From assembly GCA_963668605.1 (NCBI GenBank), contig OY764903.1:4340001-4404000 (forward strand): DNA of 64,000 nt, written 5' to 3'. The translations under genes and the position numbers were made by a program. The notes beneath the pieces were generated by a model, which saw nothing but the letters and a program-made list of their open reading frames with translations, was not told the origin of the DNA and searched no databases. Numbering within the stretch: the stretch's first letter is position 1; every line of letters begins with the position of its first letter. The stretch comes from G963668605 sp963668605. GTDB lineage: Bacteria > Acidobacteriota > Terriglobia > Bryobacterales > Bryobacteraceae. Positions 8,819-17,785 of this stretch are shown here, one piece after another.

Positions 8819-8957
8819 GATTGGATTGCAAGGGAAACTACCATCATATAGCGAGCCGGACGAGCGTGGCAGATTCCGGCATCCCGTCGATGCGGCTTTC
8901 GCAACTTGCGGTCGCTTCTAATCTTTCCCCGCCCTGCTGCCGATAGTCCAATGTCGC

Positions 8958-8977
8958 GGTGTTCGCGCGCGAATACC
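8958..8977. promoter_or_regulatory. 20-bp palindrome, candidate operator
   Basis: GGTGTTCGCGCGCGAATACC is a near-perfect palindrome: a 12-bp perfect core (8962-8973) flanked by GGT/ACC, with one mismatched pair. It lies 20 bases before the ATG at 8998, between two divergent genes, where a repressor site would be expected. It could also be a chance GC-rich palindrome. Confidence 0.4.
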
Positions 8978-8997
8978 ATGCCGCGGCAGGAGATTTC

Positions 8998-9966
8998 ATG
9001 CGAGTTCCTTTCGGCCTGATCCAGGTGGCCTTAGTTCTGGCGGTGGCGCCATGGTTTGCCGCAGCACAGACGCCGGCTCTGTTTTCGCGTCCTATGCTCG
9101 GCTATGTCTTTGATTCTTCGATGAATCAAGTGCGAATGATCGCGGGCGTTCCGGGTGCGGCAAGTCTCACCACGGGCTTTGCCTGGACTGGCGGAACGGT
9201 AGCTGTATCGCCACTGAACACGTTCGGCTTGGCTTCCGGGGCCGGACTTAGCCTGCTGGATTGGTCGGGTTCGCAGTTGGCTGTGCGGACGATCGACAAG
9301 CTGGAGGAGACGCCGGTGCAAGTCGCGTTTTCGCCTTCCGGGCGTACCGCGGCAGCCTACTACCGTGCCGCCGCCAGATTGCGCGTCTGGACGGGTCTGC
9401 CGGAACGGGCGGCGCTGCTCACCGATCTGGAGGTGTTTCCGCCGGAAGGCGCTCCGTTCGCGATGGCAGTCTCCGATGATGGGCAGGCCGCGGCCGCACT
9501 AGTAGCGGGAAAGCTGATTCGCATGGACATAGGCGCAGCCATTGATGGCGGCGCAAGCTACGCGGCGCTCGCCTTCCGGCCGGGCACCCGGGATCTCGCC
9601 GTTGCAGATGCCGCAAATGACCGCATCCTGCTATTTACCGACATGACGACAGCGGGTGCGCCCACCCCATTGGCGGGTGTGGACGAGGGAATTGCCGGTC
9701 CCGCTGCCCTGGCCTTCTCGCGCGACGGAAAACAGTTGGTGGTGGCGAACCACTCCAAGGAATCCCTCTGGAGTATGGCTTTGGAAAGCAAGACGGTGAC
9801 CGCGTTGGATTGTGGTTGCCGTCCGGATGGCCTGTATCCAGCGGCGGGAAACGCTGTTTTCCGATTGAGCGATTCAGTAAAGGGCAACCTGAGTTTGTAT
9901 GACGGAGACTCCGAGGAGCCGCGCATCGTGCTGGTTTCGGCCGGCGTCGAAAGGGGTGCGCTATGA
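8998..9966 (+). CDS. Exported beta-propeller-like protein, unknown function
   Basis: This 322-residue protein has a clear signal peptide (ending 'PWFAAAQ'). The rest is rich in short strands with repeats such as 'VQVAFSPSGRTAAAYY', 'FAMAVSDDGQAAAALV', 'ALAFRPGTRDLAVADAANDRILLF' and 'ALAFSRDGKQLVVANHS', as in YVTN or WD40-type propellers. ATG at 8998 is chosen because AGGAG lies 5 bases before it; upstream in-frame codons would spoil the signal peptide. It overlaps the next gene by 4 bases (ATGA), so it and the PIG-repeat protein are probably made together and may act together outside the cytoplasm. Confidence 0.8.
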   Translation: MRVPFGLIQVALVLAVAPWFAAAQTPALFSRPMLGYVFDSSMNQVRMIAGVPGAASLTTGFAWTGGTVAVSPLNTFGLASGAGLSLLDWSGSQLAVRTIDKLEETPVQVAFSPSGRTAAAYYRAAARLRVWTGLPERAALLTDLEVFPPEGAPFAMAVSDDGQAAAALVAGKLIRMDIGAAIDGGASYAALAFRPGTRDLAVADAANDRILLFTDMTTAGAPTPLAGVDEGIAGPAALAFSRDGKQLVVANHSKESLWSMALESKTVTALDCGCRPDGLYPAAGNAVFRLSDSVKGNLSLYDGDSEEPRIVLVSAGVERGAL

Positions 9967-12900
9967 AGGCGGCCTTGAAACGGATTCTGCCTGTAGTTGC
10001 TCTGCTGGCCGCAGCTCTCCTGGCCGCGCCCTGGAGCGTTTTCGCGCAATCGACGACGACCGCCTCGAACATCCGGACGGACCCGGGGTTTAGCGACAAC
10101 TCGATTCCGGCGAACGATGACGGATCGAGCGCGATTGTGCCGCTTGGCTTCACGATCAATTTCTTCGGCCGCACACGGGATTCCGTCTACGTCAATAACA
10201 ACGGCAACGTCACCTTCGACGCGGCTCTGGAGACTTACACCCCATTCGGGCTGGAAGGCACGAAGCGCGAGATTATCGCCGCTTTTTTCGCGGATGTCGA
10301 TACGCGCCCGGCTGGATCGAAACTGGTCACGTATGGGCGCAGCACGATCAACGGGCGGCCCGCCTTCGGCGTCAACTACCTCACTGTCGGCTATTACAAT
10401 ACCCATTCCGACAAGCTGAACAGCTTTCAGTTGATCCTGATCGATCGTTCGGACACGGGCCCAGGCAATTTCGACATCGAATTCAACTATGCGCGCATCG
10501 CTTGGGAGACGGGCGATGCAAGCGGCGGCATTAATGGCTATGGCGGAGTTTCGGCGTCCGTAGGCTGGTCCAACGGGTCCGGCGATCCGGGGACTTCCTG
10601 GGAATTAGAGGGGTCGATGATCCCTGGATCGTTCCTCGACTCGGCGCCGCGCGCACTGGCGCGGACGCGATTCAACAGCACAACGACCGGCCAGTACCGC
10701 TTCCGCGCACGCGATGGCAGTATCAGTCCGGGGCTCACGATTGGCAGTAGCTGCCCGGTGCCGAGCGCGACAGCCGGAAGCCATTACGAATATCGCTTCA
10801 GCGCCTATGGCGAGAAACAGCCGTATGTCTGGAGCCTGCTTCCGGACCCGGGGACCAGCCTTCCCGTGAGCCTGTCGAAAGACGGCTTGCTGAGCGGCGA
10901 TCCGAAGTCCATGGGTAGCTACAACTTCACAGTAAAGGTCAGCGCCATTTCCGAAGACGGCGAAGTGACCGTCGCCAAGCGTTGCGGCTTGACTGTCGAT
11001 CCGCCGCAGGTGGGCATCCGCTCGGCGTGTCCGCTGCCCCCGGCCGTGGCCGGTGCGGCATATTCGCAGAGTTTGAGCGCTTCGGGCGGGACGCCGCCGT
11101 ACAACTGGTCTATTCTCGGATCCGTTGCGCCGGGCTTGCAGTTGGCAACCGGCGGAACGCTGTCAGGCACACCGCTGACGCCGGGCACGTACCTGTTTAC
11201 TTTACAGGCACTGAGCAGCGATGCGGGCGCGGTTGCGGCGACCAGGCAATGCAGCATGGTGGTGCGGCCGTCCGCGCCGACGCCCACGATCAGCGCTTGC
11301 CCGGCCAACGTTGCCTTCGAGGGCGTTCCCTACAGCCAGACGCTTGGCGTGAGCGGCGGCGTAGCGCCGTATGTCTGGGCCGTGGATGGTCTGCTGCCGA
11401 CAGGTATGAGCATGAGTGCAACCGGCGTCATCAGCGGTATTCCGGGCGTAGTGGCTCCGTTCTCGTTCGGGTTGCGCGCCAGCGACGCGCGCGGCCAGAC
11501 AGCCGTGGAGAAATGCACCATTTTTGTGAGTCAGGCGGACGTGAAGATCGCGACAGCCTGCCCGCTCCCCGCAGCGGCGTTGGGGCTTGCCTACTCGCAG
11601 CAGTTGCGGGCGTCGGGAGGTTCAGGGCCATATACGTGGAGCACAGCGGGTGCGCTGCCGGCGGGCTTGCGCCTTGCGACGGATGGGACCCTAAGCGGGA
11701 CGCCATCGGCGGCGGGGCCGTTTCAGTTCCGTCTGCTTGCGATGGATGCGCAGGGATTGCCCGCGGGCGCGGTGTGCAGTCTGACCGTGACGCGGCCCGC
11801 GTTCAGTATTGCCTCGTGCCCGCTCCCGCCTGGGGTGGCCGGGGAGAGCTATGCCGCTTCGCTTGCCGCGGTCGGCGGCGAGGAACCCTATCGCTGGTCG
11901 CTCGAAGGGAGCCTGCCGGCGGGATTGACGTTCTCGGGTAGCGGACGGGTCACGGGGACGCCGGCAGCGGGCGGGAGCTACGGCTTCACGCTGCGCGCAT
12001 TGGACGGCAAGGGACAATCCACCGCGCAGGCCTGTTCGCTAACAGTGGAAACGGCGCTGCCAAAGGTTGCAGGCGCGTGTCCGCTGGCGCCTGCCGAAGT
12101 GGGCAAGGTCTACTCCAGTACGCTTACGGCCGAAGGCGGAACGCCACCATATGCGTGGTTTGCCGTCGGGGGCCTGCCGCCCGGCATCACGCTCGATGCG
12201 ACCGGCGTGGTCAGCGGGCTGCCAGTGAAGCGGGGCGACTTTGAATTCACGATTCTCGGCACGGATGCGCACAACCGGGCAATGGCAAAAAGCTGTTCCC
12301 TGGCTGTGAACCTGCCTGCTCCGCCAGTCGTCCGCGTGTCGGAAGTCCCGGCGCAGGTTGCTCCGGCGACATCCAACATCAACACGGGTGTCGAGCTGAG
12401 CGCGCCCTATAGTCTGCCCGTGCAGGGCGAGGCGACGCTCAGCGTGACCGCGAACACGGGCAACAGCGAGCCCGGGCTCAACCGCACGGATCCGCTTGTG
12501 CGTTTTGCGAATGGACAGCAATCGATCCGGTTCACCATTCCGGCCGGTGCGCGCCGTGCCGCATTGCCGATCGTCTCCAGCGGCACGGTGGCCGCGAGCG
12601 TGACGCTTGCCGTCGGCAACCTGGAAGTGGCTGGTAACAAGCTGAGTTATGTGCCCTCACCGGCGGTCTTCTCAGTGCCGAGGGTGCCTCCGGTGATCAC
12701 AAGCGTCTGCTTCGCGTCCAAGACGACGGGAATTGAACTGTCGATCACGGGCTATTCGACCACCCGCCAACTGGATAGCGCCGAGATCACGGCTGGCGCA
12801 ACAACGCACTCGCAGAGTATCGCGACCGCTTCGAGCGATTACTACTTAAACGAGGAGTCGATCCGTACGGGAGGCGCATTCACGATGGCGGTGGGGGTTG

Positions 12901-12995
12901 ACACTGCCGGCGAAACGAGCCCGGCATCAATCAGCGTCACGCTGAGTAATGCAGCGGGCAAGTCGGCAAGCCGCACGGCAAGCCGCTGCCCATAG
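9963..12995 (+). CDS. Exported nidogen-like/Ig-like (PIG) repeat protein
   Basis: This 1010-residue protein has a signal peptide (residues 1-29). A region of about 200 residues resembles the extracellular nidogen (NIDO) domain: 'FTINFFGRTRDSVYVNNNGN', 'IAAFFADVDTR', 'NSFQLILIDRS'. Six consecutive Ig-like putative repeats of the He_PIG type follow. Each opens with CP, has a 'GG..PY.W' strand and 'LP.G(L/I/M)....G..(S/T)G.P' segment, and closes with another Cys (for example KRCGLTV, RQCSMVV, EKCTIFV). The paired cysteines could form disulfides. The C-terminus (about 790-1010) is beta-rich and resembles domains fused to such repeats in Solibacter-like genomes. A surface adhesion or matrix role is likely; the ligand is unknown. 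Confidence 0.82.
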   Translation: MKAALKRILPVVALLAAALLAAPWSVFAQSTTTASNIRTDPGFSDNSIPANDDGSSAIVPLGFTINFFGRTRDSVYVNNNGNVTFDAALETYTPFGLEGTKREIIAAFFADVDTRPAGSKLVTYGRSTINGRPAFGVNYLTVGYYNTHSDKLNSFQLILIDRSDTGPGNFDIEFNYARIAWETGDASGGINGYGGVSASVGWSNGSGDPGTSWELEGSMIPGSFLDSAPRALARTRFNSTTTGQYRFRARDGSISPGLTIGSSCPVPSATAGSHYEYRFSAYGEKQPYVWSLLPDPGTSLPVSLSKDGLLSGDPKSMGSYNFTVKVSAISEDGEVTVAKRCGLTVDPPQVGIRSACPLPPAVAGAAYSQSLSASGGTPPYNWSILGSVAPGLQLATGGTLSGTPLTPGTYLFTLQALSSDAGAVAATRQCSMVVRPSAPTPTISACPANVAFEGVPYSQTLGVSGGVAPYVWAVDGLLPTGMSMSATGVISGIPGVVAPFSFGLRASDARGQTAVEKCTIFVSQADVKIATACPLPAAALGLAYSQQLRASGGSGPYTWSTAGALPAGLRLATDGTLSGTPSAAGPFQFRLLAMDAQGLPAGAVCSLTVTRPAFSIASCPLPPGVAGESYAASLAAVGGEEPYRWSLEGSLPAGLTFSGSGRVTGTPAAGGSYGFTLRALDGKGQSTAQACSLTVETALPKVAGACPLAPAEVGKVYSSTLTAEGGTPPYAWFAVGGLPPGITLDATGVVSGLPVKRGDFEFTILGTDAHNRAMAKSCSLAVNLPAPPVVRVSEVPAQVAPATSNINTGVELSAPYSLPVQGEATLSVTANTGNSEPGLNRTDPLVRFANGQQSIRFTIPAGARRAALPIVSSGTVAASVTLAVGNLEVAGNKLSYVPSPAVFSVPRVPPVITSVCFASKTTGIELSITGYSTTRQLDSAEITAGATTHSQSIATASSDYYLNEESIRTGGAFTMAVGVDTAGETSPASISVTLSNAAGKSASRTASRCP

Positions 12996-13051
12996 CGCGA
13001 AATTCTAAAAATATTTTCTCTTATTCGCGCCAATTGGCCGATAAGCAATCC

Positions 13052-13159
13052 ATGAGTAATTATGTTATCGCCGCCAACCTGGCGACAGAAGGTCTGGCGA
13101 CCCTGCTGCTGTTGTTTGTCGTGTTTCTGCTGAGCCTCCGTGTGCCCTGGTTCCGCTAG
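13052..13159 (+). CDS. Possible 35-residue single-helix membrane peptide
   Basis: An ATG at 13052 opens a 35-codon frame with a soluble first third and a strongly hydrophobic stretch (ATLLLLFVVFLLSL), then a basic/aromatic end (RVPWFR). The stop lies inside a strong hairpin. There is no clear ribosome-binding site. The clean hydrophobic helix is suggestive, but the frame may be accidental. Confidence 0.3.
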   Translation: MSNYVIAANLATEGLATLLLLFVVFLLSLRVPWFR

Positions 13160-13170
13160 GAACCGGGCAC
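13142..13170 (+). terminator. Strong hairpin, possible terminator of the 8998-12995 operon
   Basis: GTGCCC-T-GGTTCC and GGAACC-GGGCAC form a 12-bp stem with one bulged T and a four-base loop. No T-run follows, so it may be a transcript-end stabiliser rather than an intrinsic terminator. Confidence 0.4.
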
Positions 13171-13287
13171 GGACGGGCTGACCCGCCGGAGAGCGCTCCG
13201 GCCGGTCATCGCTGCGCAATCGACCGATCAGACCGCTTGAATCCCATCGCTTGAGGGAATACACTCACTGGCAGGGAACTCAGCCCT

Positions 13288-14406
13288 TTGCCCAGAAAAT
13301 TCCTGCTGCCACTAGCGCTTGCCGTGATCGCCTACACTCTGCTCGGCCGGCCGGCCGGCGCCAAGCCAGAACCGGCCTCCACGAGGACGCTCGATGCGCT
13401 GCGGCAGGATCTGAAATCCGATAGCGCCTCGCCGCTTCGTTGGGCGGATCTCGCCGAGGGCTTCGCCCGCCAGGGACTACACGAACAAGCTCGCCCGTGT
13501 TTCCAGCGCGCCATGGAGCTTGGTCCCAAGGTGCCGCCTGTCTGGATTCGCTCCATCAACTACTATGTGATGCAATCGAACCCGGATCAGGTCCTGTCGC
13601 TCTCCACGCGGGTCCTCGAAACGGTTCCGGACTACGACGCGATCCTCTTCAGTTACTTCGATCAGTTCGCCTTCAGCGCCGGTTCTACCGCCATGACACT
13701 CGGTTCCAGTAAGCGCGCGGCGGTGTCCTGGATCGACCACTTAATTGCGGCCGGCCAGGAAGCGCGTGCTGCCGAGGCTTGGGACGCGCTGGTCGAACTC
13801 CTCTATACCGACGACGCGCTCGTCGCACGCTATCAGTTTTTTCTGCTCAACCAGCATAATGCCGGAAGAGCCGCGCGCGTCTGGGCCACGCACTTGGAGG
13901 AGCGCCGGGGCGATTACTTGAGACCCAACCTGATCTTCAATGGCGGCTTCGAACGGGAACCTACGCCGTCGCCCCTGGACTGGAAAATCGCCAATTCAGG
14001 CAGCGCCGAAGCAACCCGCGATGCAACGACGTTCCATTCCGGCAGCCAGGCTTTGCGCATCGCTTTCGCCGGGACGGAGAACGTATCGTACCGCCAGACC
14101 TACCAGAATGCCTGGGTCACGCCGGGCCGCCACCGCTTGCGCGCGCAGATCCGGACCGAAGGCATCACCACAAACGAGGGAGTTCACCTGCATGTGACCG
14201 ATCCGTACGCACCGGCGCTGCTCGACGTGCGCTCGGAGTCGTTCACTGGCACGCACGCCTGGGGTCCGGTCGAGGTGAGTTTCGTCGTGTTGCCTGCAAC
14301 AAGCCTTGTCAATGTTGCCGTGTGCCGCGAGTCCTCCCGCAAGTTCGACAACAAGATCGCCGGCACGGTTTGGATTGACGATGTGTCGTTGCTGCCCTTG
14401 CCCTGA
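13288..14406 (+). CDS. Exported TPR protein with carbohydrate-binding-like C-terminal domain
   Basis: This 372-residue protein starts with TTG at 13288, which gives a good signal peptide (RKFLLPLALAVIAYTLLGRPAGA); no ATG fits. Residues about 30-200 are helical with TPR-like units ('WADLAEGFARQGLHEQARPCFQRAMELGP'). From about residue 213 ('NLIFNGGFEREPTPSPLDW') to the end there is a beta-sandwich resembling galactose-binding/CBM folds, ending 'TVWIDDVSLLPLP', a typical close of such domains. This TPR-plus-CBM layout is found near polysaccharide export loci, but no such genes are visible here. The function is unknown. Confidence 0.75.
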   Translation: MPRKFLLPLALAVIAYTLLGRPAGAKPEPASTRTLDALRQDLKSDSASPLRWADLAEGFARQGLHEQARPCFQRAMELGPKVPPVWIRSINYYVMQSNPDQVLSLSTRVLETVPDYDAILFSYFDQFAFSAGSTAMTLGSSKRAAVSWIDHLIAAGQEARAAEAWDALVELLYTDDALVARYQFFLLNQHNAGRAARVWATHLEERRGDYLRPNLIFNGGFEREPTPSPLDWKIANSGSAEATRDATTFHSGSQALRIAFAGTENVSYRQTYQNAWVTPGRHRLRAQIRTEGITTNEGVHLHVTDPYAPALLDVRSESFTGTHAWGPVEVSFVVLPATSLVNVAVCRESSRKFDNKIAGTVWIDDVSLLPLP

Positions 14407-14415
14407 CGGCCGCGT

Positions 14416-17004
14416 TCAAACGCGTTCCGAGACATCGCCCGGAATCATGCCGATATAGCGGCTCGGGAGCGTCTCCCGCCCGTACGAATCCAGCGCGGGG
14501 TAGCTCAAGAACAGCCGGCGCTTCGCCCGGCTCATCGCCACATAAAAGAGCCGATGCTCTTCGTTGGTGCGCCCCTCGCGGCGGCTGCGCCAACTGGGAA
14601 ACTCGCTGTCCGTGGCGTCCGCAATGAAGACCGTGTTGAACTCCAGACCCTTGGCCTGATGCGCCGTAAGCAGCAGAACCGCGTCCTCGTCGTTGAGATG
14701 GCGATCGAGGTCCGTGCCGAGCGAGGCGAGGTTGAGCAGGCTGAGCAGCGCCTCCTCAGGTTCGAGCGCGGGGTCGTCGTGCATCTCGAATAGGCGCACC
14801 AATGTCTTGAGGTGTTCCACACGGCGTGCGCCGCCATCCTTGCCTTCAAAAAATGCGGCCAGACCGGCATCCTCCAAAACGTGCAGCAGCAGCGCTGCGG
14901 GGCGCTCGCGCTGCGCGCGCAGTTTCCATGTTCCCAGTTTGCGAGCCCAAGGCAGAAATTTCGCGCCATGCTTCCGGATCGCTTCCCGCCGGACCGCGGC
15001 GCACTCCTGCGCTTCACGGCAGAGCAACCCGGCGAGTTCCACCGTCGTGGCCACATCGGCTTCCGCGCTATGCGTCGGAGTCGTCGGCAGTGCGAGCGCT
15101 TTTGCGATGTGCTCCAAAGTGTAGCGTGGCAGTTTATGGAAGCGGCGCGTCAAGTCGAGCGTGTCATAGGTCGCGGCAATCGCCGGATCCGGCAGCTGAA
15201 GGCGGCGCATCTGCGAAACGAGAATCGGCAGATCGAAGGCGGCCAGATTATGGCCGGCGAGCGTCGCGTTTCCGCAGAAGCCCCGGAATTCTTCGAACAC
15301 CTCGCCTGGCTCACGCCCGTTCTCCACCAGAAAATCGTCGGAGATGCGATGTATCTCAAGGGAACTGCCCACGCTCCTCGAAGGCCGCAGCCAGGCATGG
15401 AATTTTTCGGTAATGCCGCCGGCGCCGCAACGCGCCGCGGCCAGTTGCACGATCTCGTCATGCGCCGTATCGAGGCCGGTCGTCTCGACGTCGAACACCA
15501 CGAGATTTCCCGCAGCGTAGGCTTCGAGCAGTGCGGCAAAGGGATCGCCGGCTTCGAGCGCTCCGGCACCCAGCATGTCCCCGAGTTTGAGACCGGCGGC
15601 GCGTGGCTCCGCGCGCAATTCCGCGACCGTGGCCGGGCCGATGCCCTTCGGCGGACTTTGCAGAAAGCGCGCGGCGCTGCCGGCGTCGTGCCGGTTCACG
15701 AGCAGCCGCAAATGCGCGAGCGTGTTCTTGATTTCCGCCCGCTGGAAGAACTTAAACTCTTCCACTTTGACATGCGGGAGGCCGATCGACTCGAACGCCG
15801 ACGAGAGCCTGCGCGCCGTAAAGTTCGTTCGGGTGAGCACGGCGAAGTCGCGATAGCTGAGAGCCTCCGCCTCTTTGATCTCACGAATCCGATCCGCGAT
15901 CCAGTCGGCCTCGGACGAGAGACGCAGAGCCTCATGAATGCGGACCTTCTCTCCGCTTTCAGCCATTTGCGGGAGTATCTCGCGCGTCACGGCATCCGGA
16001 CAGCCGCGCAGCACAGCGGCACAGGCGTCCAGAATATTGCGCGTCGATCTGTAGTTACGCACAAAGTGGATTTCGGTCACCGGCGCGAACTCGCGGCGGT
16101 AGCGGTCGAGGAGTTCAACCGGAGCCGAGCCGCGCCACTCGTAAATCGTTTGATCGATATCGCCGAAGAACGAGAGGTTGCGGTGTGCCGCGGCGAGCCG
16201 AGAGAGGATGCGGTACTCCGGACGGCTGGTGTCCTGCACCTCGTCGACCTGAATCCAGCGGTATTTTTCCTGCCAGCGCGCGAGAGCCGCCGGGTGTTCG
16301 TCCCAAAGGATATTGACGCCCAGAATCAGGTCGTTGAAGTCGAGCGCGTGGTTATCCCGCAACGCCGCAACATATTCTTGCAGGATCGCGGCGAAACGGA
16401 AATTCTGCGAACGGTTCAACGAGCGCAAGCTCGATGTCTCGAGCAGCGCCCGGAAAATATCATCGGGCTTCCCTGCTGCGTCTTCGCCATACTTTCTGAG
16501 TCGCGCGCGTCCGGCCGCCTCGAAGAGCAGAAATTCAAACCGGTCAACCTCTTCCCGCGGCACCTGGATTCCGAAACTGCGCCAGATCGCGCCGAGAAGT
16601 TCGCGGCAATCCTCCTCGTCGTAGATCACAAAGTCGCCGTCGAGCCCCAGCGTCTGCGCTTCCATTCTCAGTATCCCGGCGCAGAGGGCATGAAACGTTC
16701 GCGCGGAAATTTCCGTCGCCTGACGGCCGAGGAAATGGCGCAGACGCGTCTTCATCTCCTTCGCTGCCTTGTTCGTAAACGAGAGACAGAGCATTGCGGC
16801 GGGTTCCGTGCCACGTTCGACCGCCCGCACCGCACGCAACGTGATCACATCGGTTTTGCCGGTTCCCACCGGCGCCATCACAAGGATGGAGCCGTCGCAG
16901 AGATCCACAGCCGTGCGCTGCTCCGGGTTGAGCCGGCCGATAGCCGATTCAATCCATTGGCCAGGCAGCGGCATTCCGTCTTCACTGCAACCGGGTTTGA
17001 TCAC
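14416..17004 (-). CDS. UvrD/Rep-family helicase with internal DnaQ-type 3'-5' exonuclease domain
   Basis: This 862-residue protein has complete SF1A helicase motifs: Walker A (PVGTGKT, residues 45-51), Ia (SFTNKAAKEMK), II (VDEVQDTS, 253-260), III (GDIDQTIYEWRG), IV (VRNYRSTRN), V (TAHQAKGLEF, 780-789) and VI (FYVAMSRAKRRL). Between motifs IV and V, residues about 500-665 form a DEDDh exonuclease: FDVETTG (Asp505, Glu507), GHNLAAFD (Asp591) and HSAEAD (His645, Asp650). All four acidic residues and the His are present, so both activities are predicted. The start is GTG at 17004; ATG 10 codons in is an alternative. Role: DNA repair or processing. It is convergent with 13288-14406. Confidence 0.87.
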   Translation of the reverse strand: MIKPGCSEDGMPLPGQWIESAIGRLNPEQRTAVDLCDGSILVMAPVGTGKTDVITLRAVRAVERGTEPAAMLCLSFTNKAAKEMKTRLRHFLGRQATEISARTFHALCAGILRMEAQTLGLDGDFVIYDEEDCRELLGAIWRSFGIQVPREEVDRFEFLLFEAAGRARLRKYGEDAAGKPDDIFRALLETSSLRSLNRSQNFRFAAILQEYVAALRDNHALDFNDLILGVNILWDEHPAALARWQEKYRWIQVDEVQDTSRPEYRILSRLAAAHRNLSFFGDIDQTIYEWRGSAPVELLDRYRREFAPVTEIHFVRNYRSTRNILDACAAVLRGCPDAVTREILPQMAESGEKVRIHEALRLSSEADWIADRIREIKEAEALSYRDFAVLTRTNFTARRLSSAFESIGLPHVKVEEFKFFQRAEIKNTLAHLRLLVNRHDAGSAARFLQSPPKGIGPATVAELRAEPRAAGLKLGDMLGAGALEAGDPFAALLEAYAAGNLVVFDVETTGLDTAHDEIVQLAAARCGAGGITEKFHAWLRPSRSVGSSLEIHRISDDFLVENGREPGEVFEEFRGFCGNATLAGHNLAAFDLPILVSQMRRLQLPDPAIAATYDTLDLTRRFHKLPRYTLEHIAKALALPTTPTHSAEADVATTVELAGLLCREAQECAAVRREAIRKHGAKFLPWARKLGTWKLRAQRERPAALLLHVLEDAGLAAFFEGKDGGARRVEHLKTLVRLFEMHDDPALEPEEALLSLLNLASLGTDLDRHLNDEDAVLLLTAHQAKGLEFNTVFIADATDSEFPSWRSRREGRTNEEHRLFYVAMSRAKRRLFLSYPALDSYGRETLPSRYIGMIPGDVSERV

Positions 17005-17076
17005 CTTAGCGGATTCCTGACATGGTCTAGTACTTTAGTTTGCAACAGATTAGCCCTTTCGTGTTTCTGATTTTAC

Positions 17077-17105
17077 TTGTCACGAAACGCAACGAAGGAT
17101 ACACT
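17077..17105 (+). promoter_or_regulatory. Predicted sigma70-type promoter for the PEP-CTERM gene
   Basis: TTGTCA at 17077-17082 and TACACT at 17100-17105 are separated by 17 bases. The expected start near 17112 leaves a short leader with GGAGG before the ATG at 17139. Confidence 0.5.
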
Positions 17106-17138
17106 ATAGTTGGTTTTGGTTCCAGTCGGAGGACTGCA

Positions 17139-17735
17139 ATGCGGAACAGGAACAAAGTTCGCAATGTGCTCTTGATCGCCGTCTCGATGTTTTGCGTGTT
17201 TGCCGGGGTCTGCGCGGGGACGCCGATCACCGTGACATCTTATACGCTGACGCCAGGCGAAAGTGGATCGTTCAACTACATTGACGATGGCGGCGTGCAG
17301 CTTACAGACGGCTTTATTGGCGCGAACAATTACGGTGCAAACCTCGGCAATGGCAACGCCTATGAGTGGGTCGGATGGGCGGTTGCCAATCCGACAGCAG
17401 TATTTCAGTTTGGAAGCCCGGTCACAGTCACATCCGTTTCGATCGGTTTTAACCGCAACAACAGCGCCTCGATCCATCTGCCTGACACCGTTACGATCAA
17501 TGGCACTCCCTTTTCCATCTCCGCCAATGCGATTCCCGACAACACTCGCGGATTTCTGGCTTTTGCCGGATCATGGACAGGCTCTTCGCTGACTTTGAAC
17601 TTGAGCGACACCTTGGGCGACCCTTTTGGCGAGTCCTGGATTTTTGTCGACGAGGTTCAGATCACCCCCGAACCCGGCACGTTCGTCCTGCTTGGCGCCG
17701 GTCTCGCGCTGTTCGCCTTGCGCAAACTCCGCTGA
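17139..17735 (+). CDS. PEP-CTERM sorting-domain exported protein
   Basis: This 198-residue protein has a signal peptide (NVLLIAVSMFCVFAGVCAG), a single beta-rich extracellular domain and a C-terminal PEP-CTERM signal: PEPGT, a hydrophobic helix (FVLLGAGLALFAL) and a basic end (RKLR). In known systems this signal is recognised by an exosortase (EpsH-type), which removes it during export. No exosortase is visible in the window. ATG at 17139 is preferred because GGAGG precedes it and it gives a proper signal peptide. The middle domain resembles other small PEP-CTERM proteins with no known function. Confidence 0.85.
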   Translation: MRNRNKVRNVLLIAVSMFCVFAGVCAGTPITVTSYTLTPGESGSFNYIDDGGVQLTDGFIGANNYGANLGNGNAYEWVGWAVANPTAVFQFGSPVTVTSVSIGFNRNNSASIHLPDTVTINGTPFSISANAIPDNTRGFLAFAGSWTGSSLTLNLSDTLGDPFGESWIFVDEVQITPEPGTFVLLGAGLALFALRKLR

Positions 17736-17750
17736 TCGCGGCGGTTATCT

Positions 17751-17784
17751 CATAAATCTTCGGGCTCTGCCGAGAAGATTTATG
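17751..17784 (+). promoter_or_regulatory. Perfect 11-bp inverted repeat ending at the metalloprotease start
   Basis: CATAAATCTTC (17751-17761) pairs perfectly with GAAGATTTATG (17774-17784) across 12 bases. The right arm begins within the GAGAAG that would serve as ribosome-binding site for the ATG at 17786, so folding would hide it. It may also act as terminator for the PEP-CTERM gene, though there is no T-run. Confidence 0.5.
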
Positions 17785-17785
17785 A

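Noticed and set aside
14812..17070. 752-codon frame on the plus strand opposite the helicase
   Set aside because: The complementary frame has complete helicase and exonuclease motifs; this one has no recognisable domains and is an antisense shadow of GC-rich coding DNA.
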